Assembly: GCA_963709355.1 (NCBI GenBank)
Contig: CAVPVY010000005.1
Location: 806,001-870,000, forward strand
Source: PLOWO2-12-38-17 sp963709355
Lineage (GTDB): Bacteria; Planctomycetota; Brocadiia; Brocadiales; Brocadiaceae
DNA: 64,000 nt
Reading direction: 5' to 3'
Part shown: in pieces, positions 53,473 through 61,927 of the stretch
Layout: the number at the start of each line of letters is the position of its first letter
Numbering within the stretch: position 1 is the stretch's first letter
The notes under the pieces: model-generated
What the model was told of the DNA's origin: nothing
Seen by the model: the letters and a program-made list of their open reading frames with translations, nothing else
The model's database searches: none
Position numbers and translations under genes: made by a program

Positions 53473-53801
53473 TTATTTAGGGACGCATCCCTTTTTTGGT
53501 TTGTTCTTAGACCTAAAGCTTAACTTGTAACCTAATTTCTTAGAAAGCATCTCTAAAAACCCTATATTCTCAAGAGGCTTGCTATTCTTATCTGCTTTAC
53601 GATAACATCTAAAATGCAATTTATCTGCATCTTGAAATATTGGGTATAACAAAGTGTAATTCCCTGTATTAGCTTGTATAAGATATCTTCACCTAAAGGC
53701 TTTGCTAACGGTTGTATGTGGTTTGACATAAGACAAAAAGCACAGGATTCACAGATTCTTTTATCTGTGAATCCTGCATTTTCAAATGTATTTATCGCCA
53801 T
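53473..53801 (-). pseudogene. Decayed Y1 (IS200/REP-type) transposase
   Basis: One frame gives FCLMSNHIQPLAKPLGEDILYK, the region of the HUH motif of REP-associated Y1 transposases; another frame further along gives the typical C-terminal end LEMLSKKLGYKLSFRS and NKPKKGCVPK. The metal-binding HUH reads HIQ, the catalytic Tyr region is broken, and frames shift between the two parts. It is a dead remnant. Confidence 0.55.
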
Positions 53802-53828
53802 AAACGCTGCCTCGTATAAAGCTATAGT

Positions 53829-54197
53829 CTAGAAACGACGTCTACTACCGCCACCGCTACCACCGCGCCCTTCTCCTCTGTCCACCACCTCGTCCGCCGC
53901 CGCCACCGCCACGCCACCGCCGCCGCCACGCCCACCACCGCCACCGCCTCGTTCAGTTCTCGGTTGAGCTTCATTGACGTTCAGTACCCGTCCCTTCAAC
54001 TCCTTGCCGTTCATACCGGCAATTGCTGCCTGGGCTTCAGCCTTTCCAGGCATCTCAATAAATCCAAATCCCCTCGGTTCGCCGCTAAATTTATCTTTAA
54101 TGATGGTTACCGATGTAACCTGTCCGAAGGCTTTAAAAGCCTCTTCCAAGTCCTCCTGGGTTACTTCACGCGCCAAATTGCCTACATAAATATTCAT
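53829..54197 (-). CDS. RRM-type RNA-binding protein
   Basis: 122 residues. One RRM domain (1-80) with RNP2 IYVGNL and RNP1 RGFGFIEM, then a Gly/Arg-rich tail. The middle of the tail reads VAVAAADEVVD, unlike the Gly/Arg on either side; the neighbouring frame of the same DNA gives Gly/Arg, so two compensating indels in the GC-rich repeat are likely. Such small RRM proteins act as RNA chaperones, often cold-induced. Its leader lies to the right, with inverted repeats. Confidence 0.85.
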   Translation of the reverse strand: MNIYVGNLAREVTQEDLEEAFKAFGQVTSVTIIKDKFSGEPRGFGFIEMPGKAEAQAAIAGMNGKELKGRVLNVNEAQPRTERGGGGGGRGGGGGVAVAAADEVVDRGEGRGGSGGGSRRRF

Positions 54198-54418
54198 TCT
54201 AATCTCCTGTTTTGTTTACATTCTCATGAATGTAAGTATACTGATTTCGTCTGACGCCAGACGGTATGGAAACTCTTCTAAAATATACGACATAATATAT
54301 AATACTTTTACTTAAAATGATAGAAGATTTGAAAATACCTTACAAAAAATCAAAGGGAGTTGTAATATATAACCTATAGAGATTGTCAAATATGCGATAC
54401 ATGCTACGTGTATTTTAG

Positions 54419-54479
54419 CCTGTCGGTTGGGTTCAACGGAGCAAGCCCAATGAAAAAATAAATACTTGAGGACGACAGG
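54419..54479. repeat. Nested inverted repeat (61 bp)
   Basis: Outer stem CCTGTCG (54419-54425) with CGACAGG (54473-54479); inner stem TTGGGT with GCCCAA (54427-54450). It could be a structured RNA or one of the TTGGGTT-type dispersed repeats seen also near 50085. Confidence 0.4.
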
Positions 54480-54521
54480 TGATCCACGTAGGTTGAATAG
54501 AGCATGAGCAAAACCCTCTTC

Positions 54522-54552
54522 TGCGGGTTCAAATTTGTAATCTGAACCCGCA
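54522..54552 (-). terminator. Hairpin, possible terminator of the secreted-protein gene
   Basis: TGCGGGTTCA and TGAACCCGCA form a perfect 10-bp stem with an 11-base loop, 36 bases after the stop of the minus-strand gene at 54588. There is no clear U-run, so a rho-independent terminator is only possible. Confidence 0.4.
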
Positions 54553-54587
54553 CGGAGGTTTAATCTGATATTGATATTAGTTAGGAA

Positions 54588-55202
54588 TTATTCAGTAACC
54601 TCAAATTTAAATTTAACCGTACTTTTTAGGGTAGATTTATTTGCTTTTACTGTAACCTTGCAAAGATACAATCCCTTAATTAATGGCTTATCACCTTCGT
54701 CTGGATTGGGACTCCACGAAGAAAAGTAATAAAAATTTGGGTCCAGTTCAAAATCATTAAAATTTATTTCCCTCGAATCATATTTCTTCAACACTAAATC
54801 TTCATCATATTTAGACACTTTCCATTCTACCACATTTAAAGGCAGTTCCTGATTTGATCGAAAAGTCACATAAAGTGTGGTTGCGTCAGCTGATGTCAGG
54901 GGGATATGAACAAGAACATTATTTGCTTCAACACCTGAAAAAGCGGCATATGCTACAATTGCAGGTGACGAAGAGAAAAAATTCGTGTCAATTTCAGGTA
55001 ATCTCCCAAGGCCATTCATCGCTTCGTTCTTTACGTTGATACGGCCAAGGGATGCGTTTCCATAATTTAGGAGGCTTGTTATTGATGGTTCTTTGAGATC
55101 GCCTTTGTTGTCCGCAGCATAAGAAACATAACCCAAAATAAGAATCGAAATAACCGTCAAAATTGAACAGGGCAATCCTTTCTTTAAGACAATCGTTTTC
55201 AC
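54588..55202 (-). CDS. Secreted protein, unknown
   Basis: 204 residues with an N-terminal signal peptide (about 1-29, ending YVSYA). The mature part looks like an immunoglobulin-like or beta-rich fold in its second half (PLNVVEWKVSKYDEDLVLKK, then GLYLCKVTVKANKSTL), similar in style to exported protein modules. I do not recognise a named family. The IS481 element lies 99 bases upstream. Confidence 0.7.
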   Translation of the reverse strand: MKTIVLKKGLPCSILTVISILILGYVSYAADNKGDLKEPSITSLLNYGNASLGRINVKNEAMNGLGRLPEIDTNFFSSSPAIVAYAAFSGVEANNVLVHIPLTSADATTLYVTFRSNQELPLNVVEWKVSKYDEDLVLKKYDSREINFNDFELDPNFYYFSSWSPNPDEGDKPLIKGLYLCKVTVKANKSTLKSTVKFKFEVTE

Positions 55203-55301
55203 GTGATTCCTCCAAAATTATAACAATTGAACGAATATAAATTTAAGATATTTTCATAACATTTTTGTTTGTAGTATGTCAAGCTAAAAGAATTTAAATG
55301 T

Positions 55302-56366
55302 TGTATTAGCTATAGACATAGGTAACACTTTTGTAATTAGGAAAAGTTTGTAATTTTTGCAGTGGAGTCCACCCCTGAAGCCCCATGTGTGGTCTTTTGT
55401 TGTTAAAGAATTCATCGTATTTTTTACGTTCTTTTACAAGGAGGTCAAGATTCCGAGTTTTTTGTAAACGGAAAAACTCTTCTCCATCGGTTCTATGAGA
55501 CCTTTCTACCTTGCCGTTTTGCTCTGGACAAGAAGGCCTATTGAGATTGTGTTTTATACCCAACCCCATGCACGACAGGGTAAAAGGATGTGTCTTGGGC
55601 TGCCGTAAGGGATGGGTTTTGGGTTCACCGGTGTAAGCATTGGTAAAGACGGCGTCGTTGTCGGTCCTGATGTGCCTGATCTTGAAAGGAAAGCGTCTGA
55701 ATATATATTGCAAGAAGTCCAGGGAGTTAGATGTAGAGCGTTCCTGGTAAAGTTTGGTGAATTTGATCCTGGTAGAGTCGTCCTGAGCGGAGTACTGAAC
55801 AAAGCTCCCGGGTCTGTAGCCGCCCAGCAGCTTTATATCTACCTGTAGGTATCCTGGAGAGGGCATCTGATAACACTTAGGTTTTCTGTGCATCTTCTTG
55901 GGTTTCTCAATGAGTCCGTTGCGTTTTAAAGTGGCGTATATGGTGGACCTTGGAAGCGAGATATTATAGTCCTTCAATAAGAACAGCCGTATACGGTCGG
56001 GGCCGAAGGAAGTGGTTTTACGAAGTCTTATGATGATAGACTGAATATATTTATGGGTAAGCATAGGGGAGCGTCTGGGACGTTTTGAGCGATCAATGAG
56101 GCTTGCAGGGTCACCTCCTGAGTCTTCGTAACGTTTAAGCCATTTATAGAAACATTTACGAGATATGCCAAAATACAGGCATACCTTTGAGACGTTATTA
56201 ATCTTTTTATACATGAGCATCCAGGCTAACCTTTTTCGACTAAGTTGATCGTAATAATACTTGGGCATGGGTAACATCTCCATAAAAAAATTTAGTAAGT
56301 CGCCTATCCCATAGGGATAGGCATATCATATTACATAAACTGTTACCCATGTCTATATACTTTACA
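55302..56366 (-). mobile_element. IS481-family insertion sequence
   Basis: 1,065 bases with 26-base imperfect inverted ends, TGTATTAGCTATAGACAT... (55302-55327) and ...ATGTCTATATACTTTACA (56341-56366), beginning TGT and ending ACA. The core TATAGACAT is perfect in both. It carries one intact transposase gene. I see no clear target duplication in the flanks, so one end may have been altered after insertion. It sits directly before the tRNA-tuf cluster. Confidence 0.8.
55306..56283 (-). CDS. IS481-type transposase
   Basis: 325 residues. An N-terminal helix-turn-helix (VSKVCLYFGISRKCFYKWLKRY) is followed by an integrase-type DDE core: Asp in LQVDIKLLGGY, Asp in IRHIRTDNDAVF, Glu in PEQNGKVERSHRTDGEEF. 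A short duplicated motif PKTHP...PKTHP near residue 220 looks like a small internal duplication in the variable loop. The reading frame is intact. Confidence 0.9.
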   Translation of the reverse strand: MEMLPMPKYYYDQLSRKRLAWMLMYKKINNVSKVCLYFGISRKCFYKWLKRYEDSGGDPASLIDRSKRPRRSPMLTHKYIQSIIIRLRKTTSFGPDRIRLFLLKDYNISLPRSTIYATLKRNGLIEKPKKMHRKPKCYQMPSPGYLQVDIKLLGGYRPGSFVQYSAQDDSTRIKFTKLYQERSTSNSLDFLQYIFRRFPFKIRHIRTDNDAVFTNAYTGEPKTHPLRQPKTHPFTLSCMGLGIKHNLNRPSCPEQNGKVERSHRTDGEEFFRLQKTRNLDLLVKERKKYDEFFNNKRPHMGLQGWTPLQKLQTFPNYKSVTYVYS

Positions 56367-56424
56367 GAGTGGTTATAATTTTTACTTGAATAATTTTCTA
56401 CATCTGATAATATTTGGAACTTTA

Positions 56425-56496
56425 GCTAGCGTAGCTCAACGGCGGAGCAGCGGTTTTGTAAACCGCAGGTTGTGGGTTCGAGTCCCACCGCTAGCT
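56425..56496 (+). tRNA. tRNA-Thr (anticodon UGU)
   Basis: 72-base cloverleaf: acceptor GCTAGCG/CGCTAGC, anticodon stem GCGGT/ACCGC around TTTGTAA with anticodon TGT, T-arm GTGGGTTCGAGTCCCAC. No CCA is encoded. First of four tRNAs before tuf. Confidence 0.95.
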
Positions 56497-56531
56497 TTAA
56501 ATTTAATTATGTAATTGAGAGTTGAAAAAAA

Positions 56532-56616
56532 GGGTGGATTCCCGAGCGGCCAAAGGGGACAGACTGTAAATCTGTTGGCATAGCCTTCGGAGGTTCGAAT
56601 CCTCCTCCACCCACCA
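56532..56616 (+). tRNA. tRNA-Tyr (anticodon GUA)
   Basis: Acceptor GGGTGGA/TCCACCC, anticodon stem CAGA/TCTG around CTGTAAA (GTA), long variable arm as usual for Tyr, T-arm GGAGGTTCGAATCCTCC. CCA is encoded at 56614-56616. Confidence 0.95.
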
Positions 56617-56649
56617 GAATATACAGCAAATATTGTTATATTGCGTGTT

Positions 56650-56720
56650 GCGGGCGTAGCTCAATGGTAGAGCCCTAGCCTTCCAAGCTAGTCATGTGGG
56701 TTCGATTCCCATCGCCCGCT
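56650..56720 (+). tRNA. tRNA-Gly (anticodon UCC)
   Basis: 71-base cloverleaf: acceptor GCGGGCG/CGCCCGC, anticodon stem CTAGC/GCTAG around CTTCCAA (TCC), T-arm GTGGGTTCGATTCCCAT. No CCA is encoded. Confidence 0.95.
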
Positions 56721-56882
56721 TTTTAAAAAATATTAAAATATATTTGACAATTATATTTTCAGTGATATAATTAGTAAATTCGCAACCCATTTAATTATGT
56801 ATTATAAATCATAACTATATATCATTGTTAAAGTTATGTTTGATTTGAAATTTTAGATAAATGCGTTGTGTTGTTTTTTTTC

Positions 56883-56957
56883 GCTGCTGTAGCTCAGGGG
56901 TGGAGCACGTCCTTGGTAAGGACGAGGTCATGGGTTCAAATCCCATCAGCAGCTCCA
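56883..56957 (+). tRNA. tRNA-Thr (anticodon GGU)
   Basis: Acceptor GCTGCTG/CAGCAGC, anticodon stem CGTCC/GGACG around TTGGTAA (GGT), T-arm ATGGGTTCAAATCCCAT. CCA is encoded at 56955-56957. It is 58 bases before tuf, as in the E. coli thrU-tyrU-glyT-thrT-tufB order. Confidence 0.95.
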
Positions 56958-57015
56958 AGAAAAATAAATAGCATGTAAATAAATAGTTTGTTAAATAAGA
57001 AGGGGAGTACAGCCT

Positions 57016-58222
57016 ATGGGTAAAGAGGTATTTAAGCGGACGAAGCCGCATGTGAACGTAGGGACGATAGGGCATGTGGATCATGGGAAGACGACGTTGA
57101 CGTCGGTAATAACGCATGTATTGGCGAAGCAGGGGTTGGCGAAGGAGAGGGCGTACGATTCGATAGACAAGGCTCCAGAGGAGAGGGAGCGTGGTATAAC
57201 GATAGCGATATCACATGTGGAGTATGAGACGCAGAAGAGGCATTATGCACATGTGGATTGTCCTGGTCATGCGGATTATGTGAAGAACATGATAACGGGT
57301 GCGGCGCAGATGGACGGAGCGATATTGGTGGTGAGTGCGCCGGATGGTCCGATGCCGCAGACGCGAGAGCATATTCTGTTGGCGAGGCAGGTAGGGGTGC
57401 CGAGGATAGTGGTGTTTATGAACAAGGTGGATATGTTAGAGGATCAGGAGTTGCTGGATCTTGTGGAGCTGGAGGTCAGGGAGTTGTTGAGTAAGTACAA
57501 TTTTCCTGGAGATGAGATACCTGTGGTAAGGGGATCCGCGTTAAAGGCAAATGAGTGTGGTGTGTGGGGCTGCGAGTTGTGCGAATTGTGGCCCGATATT
57601 GAAGTTGATGGATGCGGTGGATACGTATATGCCGAATCCTGTAAGGGAGATAGATAAGCCGTTTTTGATGTCGATAGAGGATGTGTTTAGTATAAAGGGG
57701 AGGGGTACGGTAGCGTACTGGGAGGGTGGAGCGAGGCAAGGTGAAGGTTGGGGATGAGGTTGATATCGTGGGGATCAAGCCTGATGTTAAGAAGTCGGTG
57801 GTGACAGGTGTGGAGATGTTTAATAAGACGCTGGATGAGGGGCAGGCAGGAGACAACCTTGGGGTGTTGTTGAGGGGTATGGAGAAGGACGGATTTGGAG
57901 CGGGGCCAGGTGTTGGCGAAGCCTGGGAGTATTACGCCGCACAAGAAGTATGAGGCTGAGGCATATATATTGACAAAAGAGGAGGGTGGGAGGCATACGC
58001 CATTTTTTAATGGGTATAGGCCGCAGTTTTATTTTAGGACGACGGATGTTACTGGGGTGGTGACATTTGACGGGTGGTGCGGAGATGGTGATGCCTGGTG
58101 ATAATGTGAAGGTGAATGTGGAGTTGTTGACGGCGGTGGCGATGGATGAGGGGTTGAGGTTTGCGATTCGAGAAGGTGGAAAGACAGTTGGTGCCGGTGT
58201 AGTTACTAAAATTATTGAATAA
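57016..58222 (+). pseudogene. tuf: Elongation factor Tu gene with four frame shifts (probably sequence errors)
   Basis: The product is clearly EF-Tu ([50 protein letters not shown]), ending at TAA 58220. Frames change near 57560, 57716, 57893 and 58068; removing one base at each restores a full-length protein. All four are single-base insertions relative to the expected reading. An essential gene would not carry these, so they are more likely errors of the sequence, unless this is a second, dying copy. Codons are strongly G-ending (ACG, GCG, GTG, AGG, GGG) and poor in C, unlike the ribosomal protein genes next to it. In corrected form a cysteine cluster ([13 protein letters not shown]) lies near residue 181. 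Confidence 0.85.
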
Positions 58223-58242
58223 ATATATTGGGAAGAAGGTGC

Positions 58243-58392
58243 ATGCGTGAATATATAACAATGGTATGTAAAGAGTGTTCTAATAGAAATTATAGAACAC
58301 CTAAAAAGACGCAACAAACAGAAAAGTTGGAACTGAAGAAGTTTTGTAAGTTTTGTAGAAAACATACGGCCCACAAAGAGTATAAGAAGTAG
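58243..58392 (+). CDS. rpmG: Ribosomal protein bL33
   Basis: 49 residues, MREYITMVCKECSNRNYRTP followed by a Lys-rich part and FCKFCRKHTAHKEYKK. The two CxxC pairs (CKEC and CKFC) are the zinc-binding form of L33. GGAAGAAGG precedes the ATG. It sits between tuf and tRNA-Trp, as in many bacteria. Confidence 0.93.
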   Translation: MREYITMVCKECSNRNYRTPKKTQQTEKLELKKFCKFCRKHTAHKEYKK

Positions 58393-58429
58393 ATTTTGGA
58401 TATCTAAGTGTTTTGTTTTTGTAAAATAA

Positions 58430-58506
58430 AGGTCTGTAGCTCTAATTGGTAGAGCACCGGACTCCAAATCCGGCTGTTGGGGGTTCGAGTCCCTCCAGAC
58501 CTGCCA
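58430..58506 (+). tRNA. tRNA-Trp (anticodon CCA)
   Basis: Acceptor AGGTCTG/CAGACCT, anticodon stem CCGGA/TCCGG around CTCCAAA (CCA), T-arm GGGGGTTCGAGTCCCTC. CCA tail is encoded at 58504-58506. Between rpmG and secE, the classic location. Confidence 0.95.
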
Positions 58507-58533
58507 TATACGTAAATAGTGAGGTTATAATTG

Positions 58534-59000
58534 ATGTCGTTTTTTGGGGTTTATAGAAAAGGACACGGAATATATAGTAGAATTGCTGTTGGAGTAGCAT
58601 TAGGTATACTTGCTCTTTTTGCATCAGTTTCACTTGTATAATGTTTTGATTGAACTGCCAAATATGGCAGAAGGTGTAAACGTCCCGTTAGTAGATATTG
58701 GTTTAACGTGGGGTTTGATAGGTGCTTTTGCTGCTTTTTGTGTTATTTGGGTTTTTTGATAGGTGTTTTTGTTGCTGGTTTGCAGACGGGGCTTGAGACC
58801 GTTAGATAATGGTGGTAAGAAGACAATTGAGTTTTTAATTGATACACAGGGTGAGCTTCAAAAAGTTTCGTGGCCAACAAGAGTATGAGTTGGTTGGTTC
58901 AACAGCGGTTGTAATCGTGTCTGTTATTGTGATAGGGGTGTTTATTTTGGGTGTTGATTGGTTTGTGTCAATAATTATGGAATATATTGGAGTGCTTTGA
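58534..59000 (+). pseudogene. secE: secE with several frame shifts (probably sequence errors)
   Basis: The C-terminal half is typical SecE: KKTIEFLIDTQGELQKVSWPTR, then ELVGSTAVVIVSVIVIGVFILG and the stop at 58998. Before that lies an unusual N-terminal part (MSFFGVYRKGHGIYSRIAVGVALGILALF) with at least two more membrane segments, so SecE would be about 150 residues instead of 60-120. Frames change near 58635, 58755, 58810 and 58885. SecE is essential for the Sec translocon, so base-calling errors are the likely cause. Confidence 0.75.
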
Positions 59001-59170
59001 ATTCATTGTAATTGAAGATGGACAGGTTAATCTTCGGATAGCAATGGTTTAAATGGCGAGATTCCTCCGAAACTATCAAATCTTAAAATTTTCCTGCCAA
59101 CGTTTAAATTTAGAGAATTTTAGAATATACACATATATAATTTTAAATTTTTTTTAGTAGGTATAATTAA

Positions 59171-59720
59171 ATGCCTAAGGAATGGTTTGTCTTGCGTGTT
59201 CAAAGTAATAAAGAAGATAAAGTTAAAGACAACCTTCTTGGACTTATTAAGGCAAGGGGACTGGAGGAACTTGATACCAACTGTTATTGTTCCTAGCGAG
59301 AAAGTTTCTGAAATTAAGGGGGGGAAAAAAAAGATAGTCGAAAGGAAAATATATCCAGGTTATATAATAGCAGAAATTGAAGTTGACGATAATAGACAAA
59401 TACCAAAAGAAGTCTGGTTCTTAATTCGCGAAACATCTGGAGCTGGTGATTTTATAGGTGGACAAAACAAACCCGTGCCTATGTTGAGATACGAAGTAGA
59501 AAAATTGCTGTCCGATATTGAGCATAAAGAAGAAAAACCACGTGCAAAGATTGAATTTAATGAAGGAGATAAAGTAAGAGTTAAAGAAGGACCATTTGAG
59601 AATTACGATGGTGTCGTAGAGGAAGTATTAGCTGCAAGCGGTAGGGTAAAGGTAATGCTTACAGTATTTGGTAGGGCAACACCAGTCGAATTAGAATATT
59701 GGCAGGTAGAGACGATTTAG
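59171..59720 (+). pseudogene. nusG: nusG with one frame shift (probably sequence error)
   Basis: MPKEWFVLRVQSNKEDKVKDNLL begins at 59171 and runs to a TAG near 59325 in that frame. From about 59272 the next frame continues IPTVIVPSEKVSEIKGGKKK and runs to TAG at 59720, with the KOW motif FNEGDKVRVKEGPFENYDG. Together they are a full NusG (about 180 residues), which couples transcription and translation. Removing one base near 59272 restores the gene. Confidence 0.85.
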
Positions 59721-59739
59721 TTACAGCGGGAGTATTAAA

Positions 59740-60162
59740 ATGGCAAAAGAAGTTTTAAAAATAATTAAGTTACAATGTCCGGGTGGGCAAGCAACGCCAG
59801 CTCCACCTGTGGGACCAGCGCTTGGTCAACATGGAGTCAATATAGGACAATTTGTTAAACAATTTAATGACAAAACAAAGGAATTACAAGGCATTTTGAC
59901 GCCTGTAGAAATATCAGTATATAAAGATAAGTCTTTTACTTTTATTATAAAGTCTCCTCCAGCTTCTATTCTGTTGAAGCAGTTGGCGGGTGTTGTTAAA
60001 GGATCGTCCGTGCCAAATAAACAGACGGTTGGACAGGTAACGAAGCAACATATAAGAGAAATCGCAAATAAGAAATTGGCAGATTTGAATGCAGATAATT
60101 TAGACGCAGCAGTTAAGATAATAGAAGGTACTGCTCGTACAATGGGGATTAAGATAGTATAA
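59740..60162 (+). CDS. rplK: Ribosomal protein uL11
   Basis: 140 residues, full length and intact. [27 protein letters not shown] is the N-terminal signature; the rRNA-binding C-terminal part ([42 protein letters not shown]) is normal. It forms the GTPase-associated centre. Codons are A/T-ending, unlike tuf. Confidence 0.97.
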   Translation: MAKEVLKIIKLQCPGGQATPAPPVGPALGQHGVNIGQFVKQFNDKTKELQGILTPVEISVYKDKSFTFIIKSPPASILLKQLAGVVKGSSVPNKQTVGQVTKQHIREIANKKLADLNADNLDAAVKIIEGTARTMGIKIV

Positions 60163-60202
60163 AAGAGTTATGTAAATATTTATTTTAGAGGAATGTAATT
60201 AA

Positions 60203-60884
60203 ATGGCAAGAAGAAGTAAAAGGTATATAGAATCTATAAAAATAGTAGATAATAAAAAAAAATATGAAGTTAGGGACGCCATTAAGTTGCTGAAAAGTTT
60301 TAGGCCAGCTAAATTTGATGAAAGTGTAGAAGTTGCAATCAAATTGGATATCGATCCTAAAGCAGTCAGACCAGCTTGTGAGAGGGTCAATTTCGTTGCC
60401 AAAAGGTATCGGTAGGAGCCTTAAGGTGATTGTTTTTGCCAGCGGTGAAAAAGCTACAGTTGCAAAAAAGGCGGGTGCGGATGAGGTTGGTGCCGAGGGT
60501 CTTGTAAAGAAGGTAGAAGGCGGATGGACCGATTTTGATGTAGCAATAGCCACTTCAGATATGATGAAATTGGTTGGTAAGTTAGGTCGGGTGCTTGGAC
60601 CTCAGGGCAAGATGCCCTCACCAAAATCGGGAACCGTAACAGACGACATTGAAACGGCAGTTAAAGAATTCAAAGCGGGTAAGATTGAATATAGGACTGA
60701 TGCCAGTGGGAATGTTCATGCACTTGTTGGGAAGGTGTCGTTTTCTGAAAAAGATTTAGAAGACAATATTAATACTTTTATAAAACAAATTATTAGTTCG
60801 CGTCCTGCTTCAGTTAAGGGTGTGTTTTTAGAAAGGGCATCGGTATCTTCAACGATGAACCCTGGGATAACGTTGCAGGTTTAA
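60203..60884 (+). pseudogene. rplA: rplA (ribosomal protein uL1) with one frame shift (probably sequence error)
   Basis: The first frame gives MARRSKRYIESIKIVDNKK to VAIKLDIDPKAV; near 60360 the correct frame continues KQSDQLVRGSISLPKGIGRSLKVIVFA to the stop at 60884. One missing A in an AAAG run (60359-60365) explains the change. The whole protein is about 227 residues, normal for L1. It binds 23S rRNA at the L1 stalk and represses its own operon in many bacteria. Confidence 0.88.
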
Positions 60885-60912
60885 AATACTAAAAACGCCT
60901 GGGAAGTACAAA

Positions 60913-61440
60913 ATGCCAAATGAATTGAAAAAACTTGTTGTAAAAGAAATGGTTTCCAGATATCGAAATGTGAACAATTACCTGATTGTCGGATATCAGG
61001 GAATAAATCCATTACAATTTAACGAATTAAGAAAAGATCTGCGTAAAAAGAAAATAAAACTTCAAGTGGTTAAGAATTCACTTGCGGTTATAGCATTTAG
61101 AGAATTAGGTAATAGTGGAATATCTGACTTGATAAAAGGACCTTCAGCTATAGTAATTAGCGATAGTGACCCTGTTGTGGTCGCAAAGGAAACAGTAGAA
61201 TGGTTAAAGAAAATACCACTATTGAAGTTACGTGGTGGATTTGTTGAAGGTGCTAAACTTTCTGATAACGACATCAATAGTTTAGCAAAACTTCCTTCTC
61301 TACCAGTGCTTCATACCCAAATTGTTAATAATGTTAATGCTCCAATTGTTGGAGTCTTGAATGCATTTAATGCTGTTTTTCGTAACCTGGCGAGTGTCTT
61401 CCAGGGAATAAAAGACAAAAAAGAAAAAAATAGTGTTTAA
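60913..61440 (+). CDS. rplJ: Ribosomal protein uL10
   Basis: 175 residues: YLIVGYQGINPLQFNELRKDLRKKKIKLQVVKNSLAVIAF is the L10 N-terminal domain that binds 23S rRNA; the C-terminal helix binds L7/L12 dimers. Intact. It lies 28 bases after rplA and 33 before rplL. Confidence 0.96.
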   Translation: MPNELKKLVVKEMVSRYRNVNNYLIVGYQGINPLQFNELRKDLRKKKIKLQVVKNSLAVIAFRELGNSGISDLIKGPSAIVISDSDPVVVAKETVEWLKKIPLLKLRGGFVEGAKLSDNDINSLAKLPSLPVLHTQIVNNVNAPIVGVLNAFNAVFRNLASVFQGIKDKKEKNSV

Positions 61441-61473
61441 TTTATAATTTCCTGAAATGGTAGGAGGATTAAA

Positions 61474-61896
61474 ATGACTCAGGTAAGTGAAGAAAAAGTG
61501 ATTGAACCGTCCGGTAAGATAACGCAGGTATTAGACATTGTGGCTGGAATGACGCTATTGGAAGCCTCACAACTTGTTAAAGCATTCGAGCAGAAGTTTG
61601 GAGTTTCCGCATCATCAGTAGTAGCAGCGCCAGGAGGTATAGCAGTAGCTGCAGAAGAAAGCAAGGTTGCCCCTGCAGAAGAAAAAAGTACTTTTGATGT
61701 AATTTTGAAGGAGGGTGGTGCAAATAAAATCCAGGTAATTAAGGCAGTTAGAGCCGAGACAAATTTAGGATTAAAAGAAGCCAAAGACCTTGTAGAAGGT
61801 GCTCCAAAAACTGTGAAAGAAGGTGTTTCTAAAGAGGAGGCGGAGAAGATTAAAAAATCATTAGAAGCCGCAGGCGCAAAAGTAGAAGTTAAGTAA
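61474..61896 (+). CDS. rplL: Ribosomal protein bL12 (L7/L12)
   Basis: 140 residues, slightly longer than the usual 120-130 because of an N-terminal extension of about ten residues. The C-terminal domain [36 protein letters not shown] is canonical; an Ala/Glu-rich hinge lies at about 55-75. TAGGAGG precedes the start. It forms the stalk that recruits translational GTPases. Confidence 0.97.
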   Translation: MTQVSEEKVIEPSGKITQVLDIVAGMTLLEASQLVKAFEQKFGVSASSVVAAPGGIAVAAEESKVAPAEEKSTFDVILKEGGANKIQVIKAVRAETNLGLKEAKDLVEGAPKTVKEGVSKEEAEKIKKSLEAAGAKVEVK

Positions 61897-61927
61897 AATT
61901 TCTTATTAATCATTCTAGGTATAAAAA

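Larger units (their letters stand above)
54198..54587. other. Intergenic region with structured repeats
   Basis: No gene is seen in 390 bases between two minus-strand genes. It contains a nested inverted repeat at 54419-54479 and a perfect 10-bp hairpin at 54522-54552 and is otherwise AT-rich. It probably contains the promoter and leader of the RRM gene. Confidence 0.5.
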
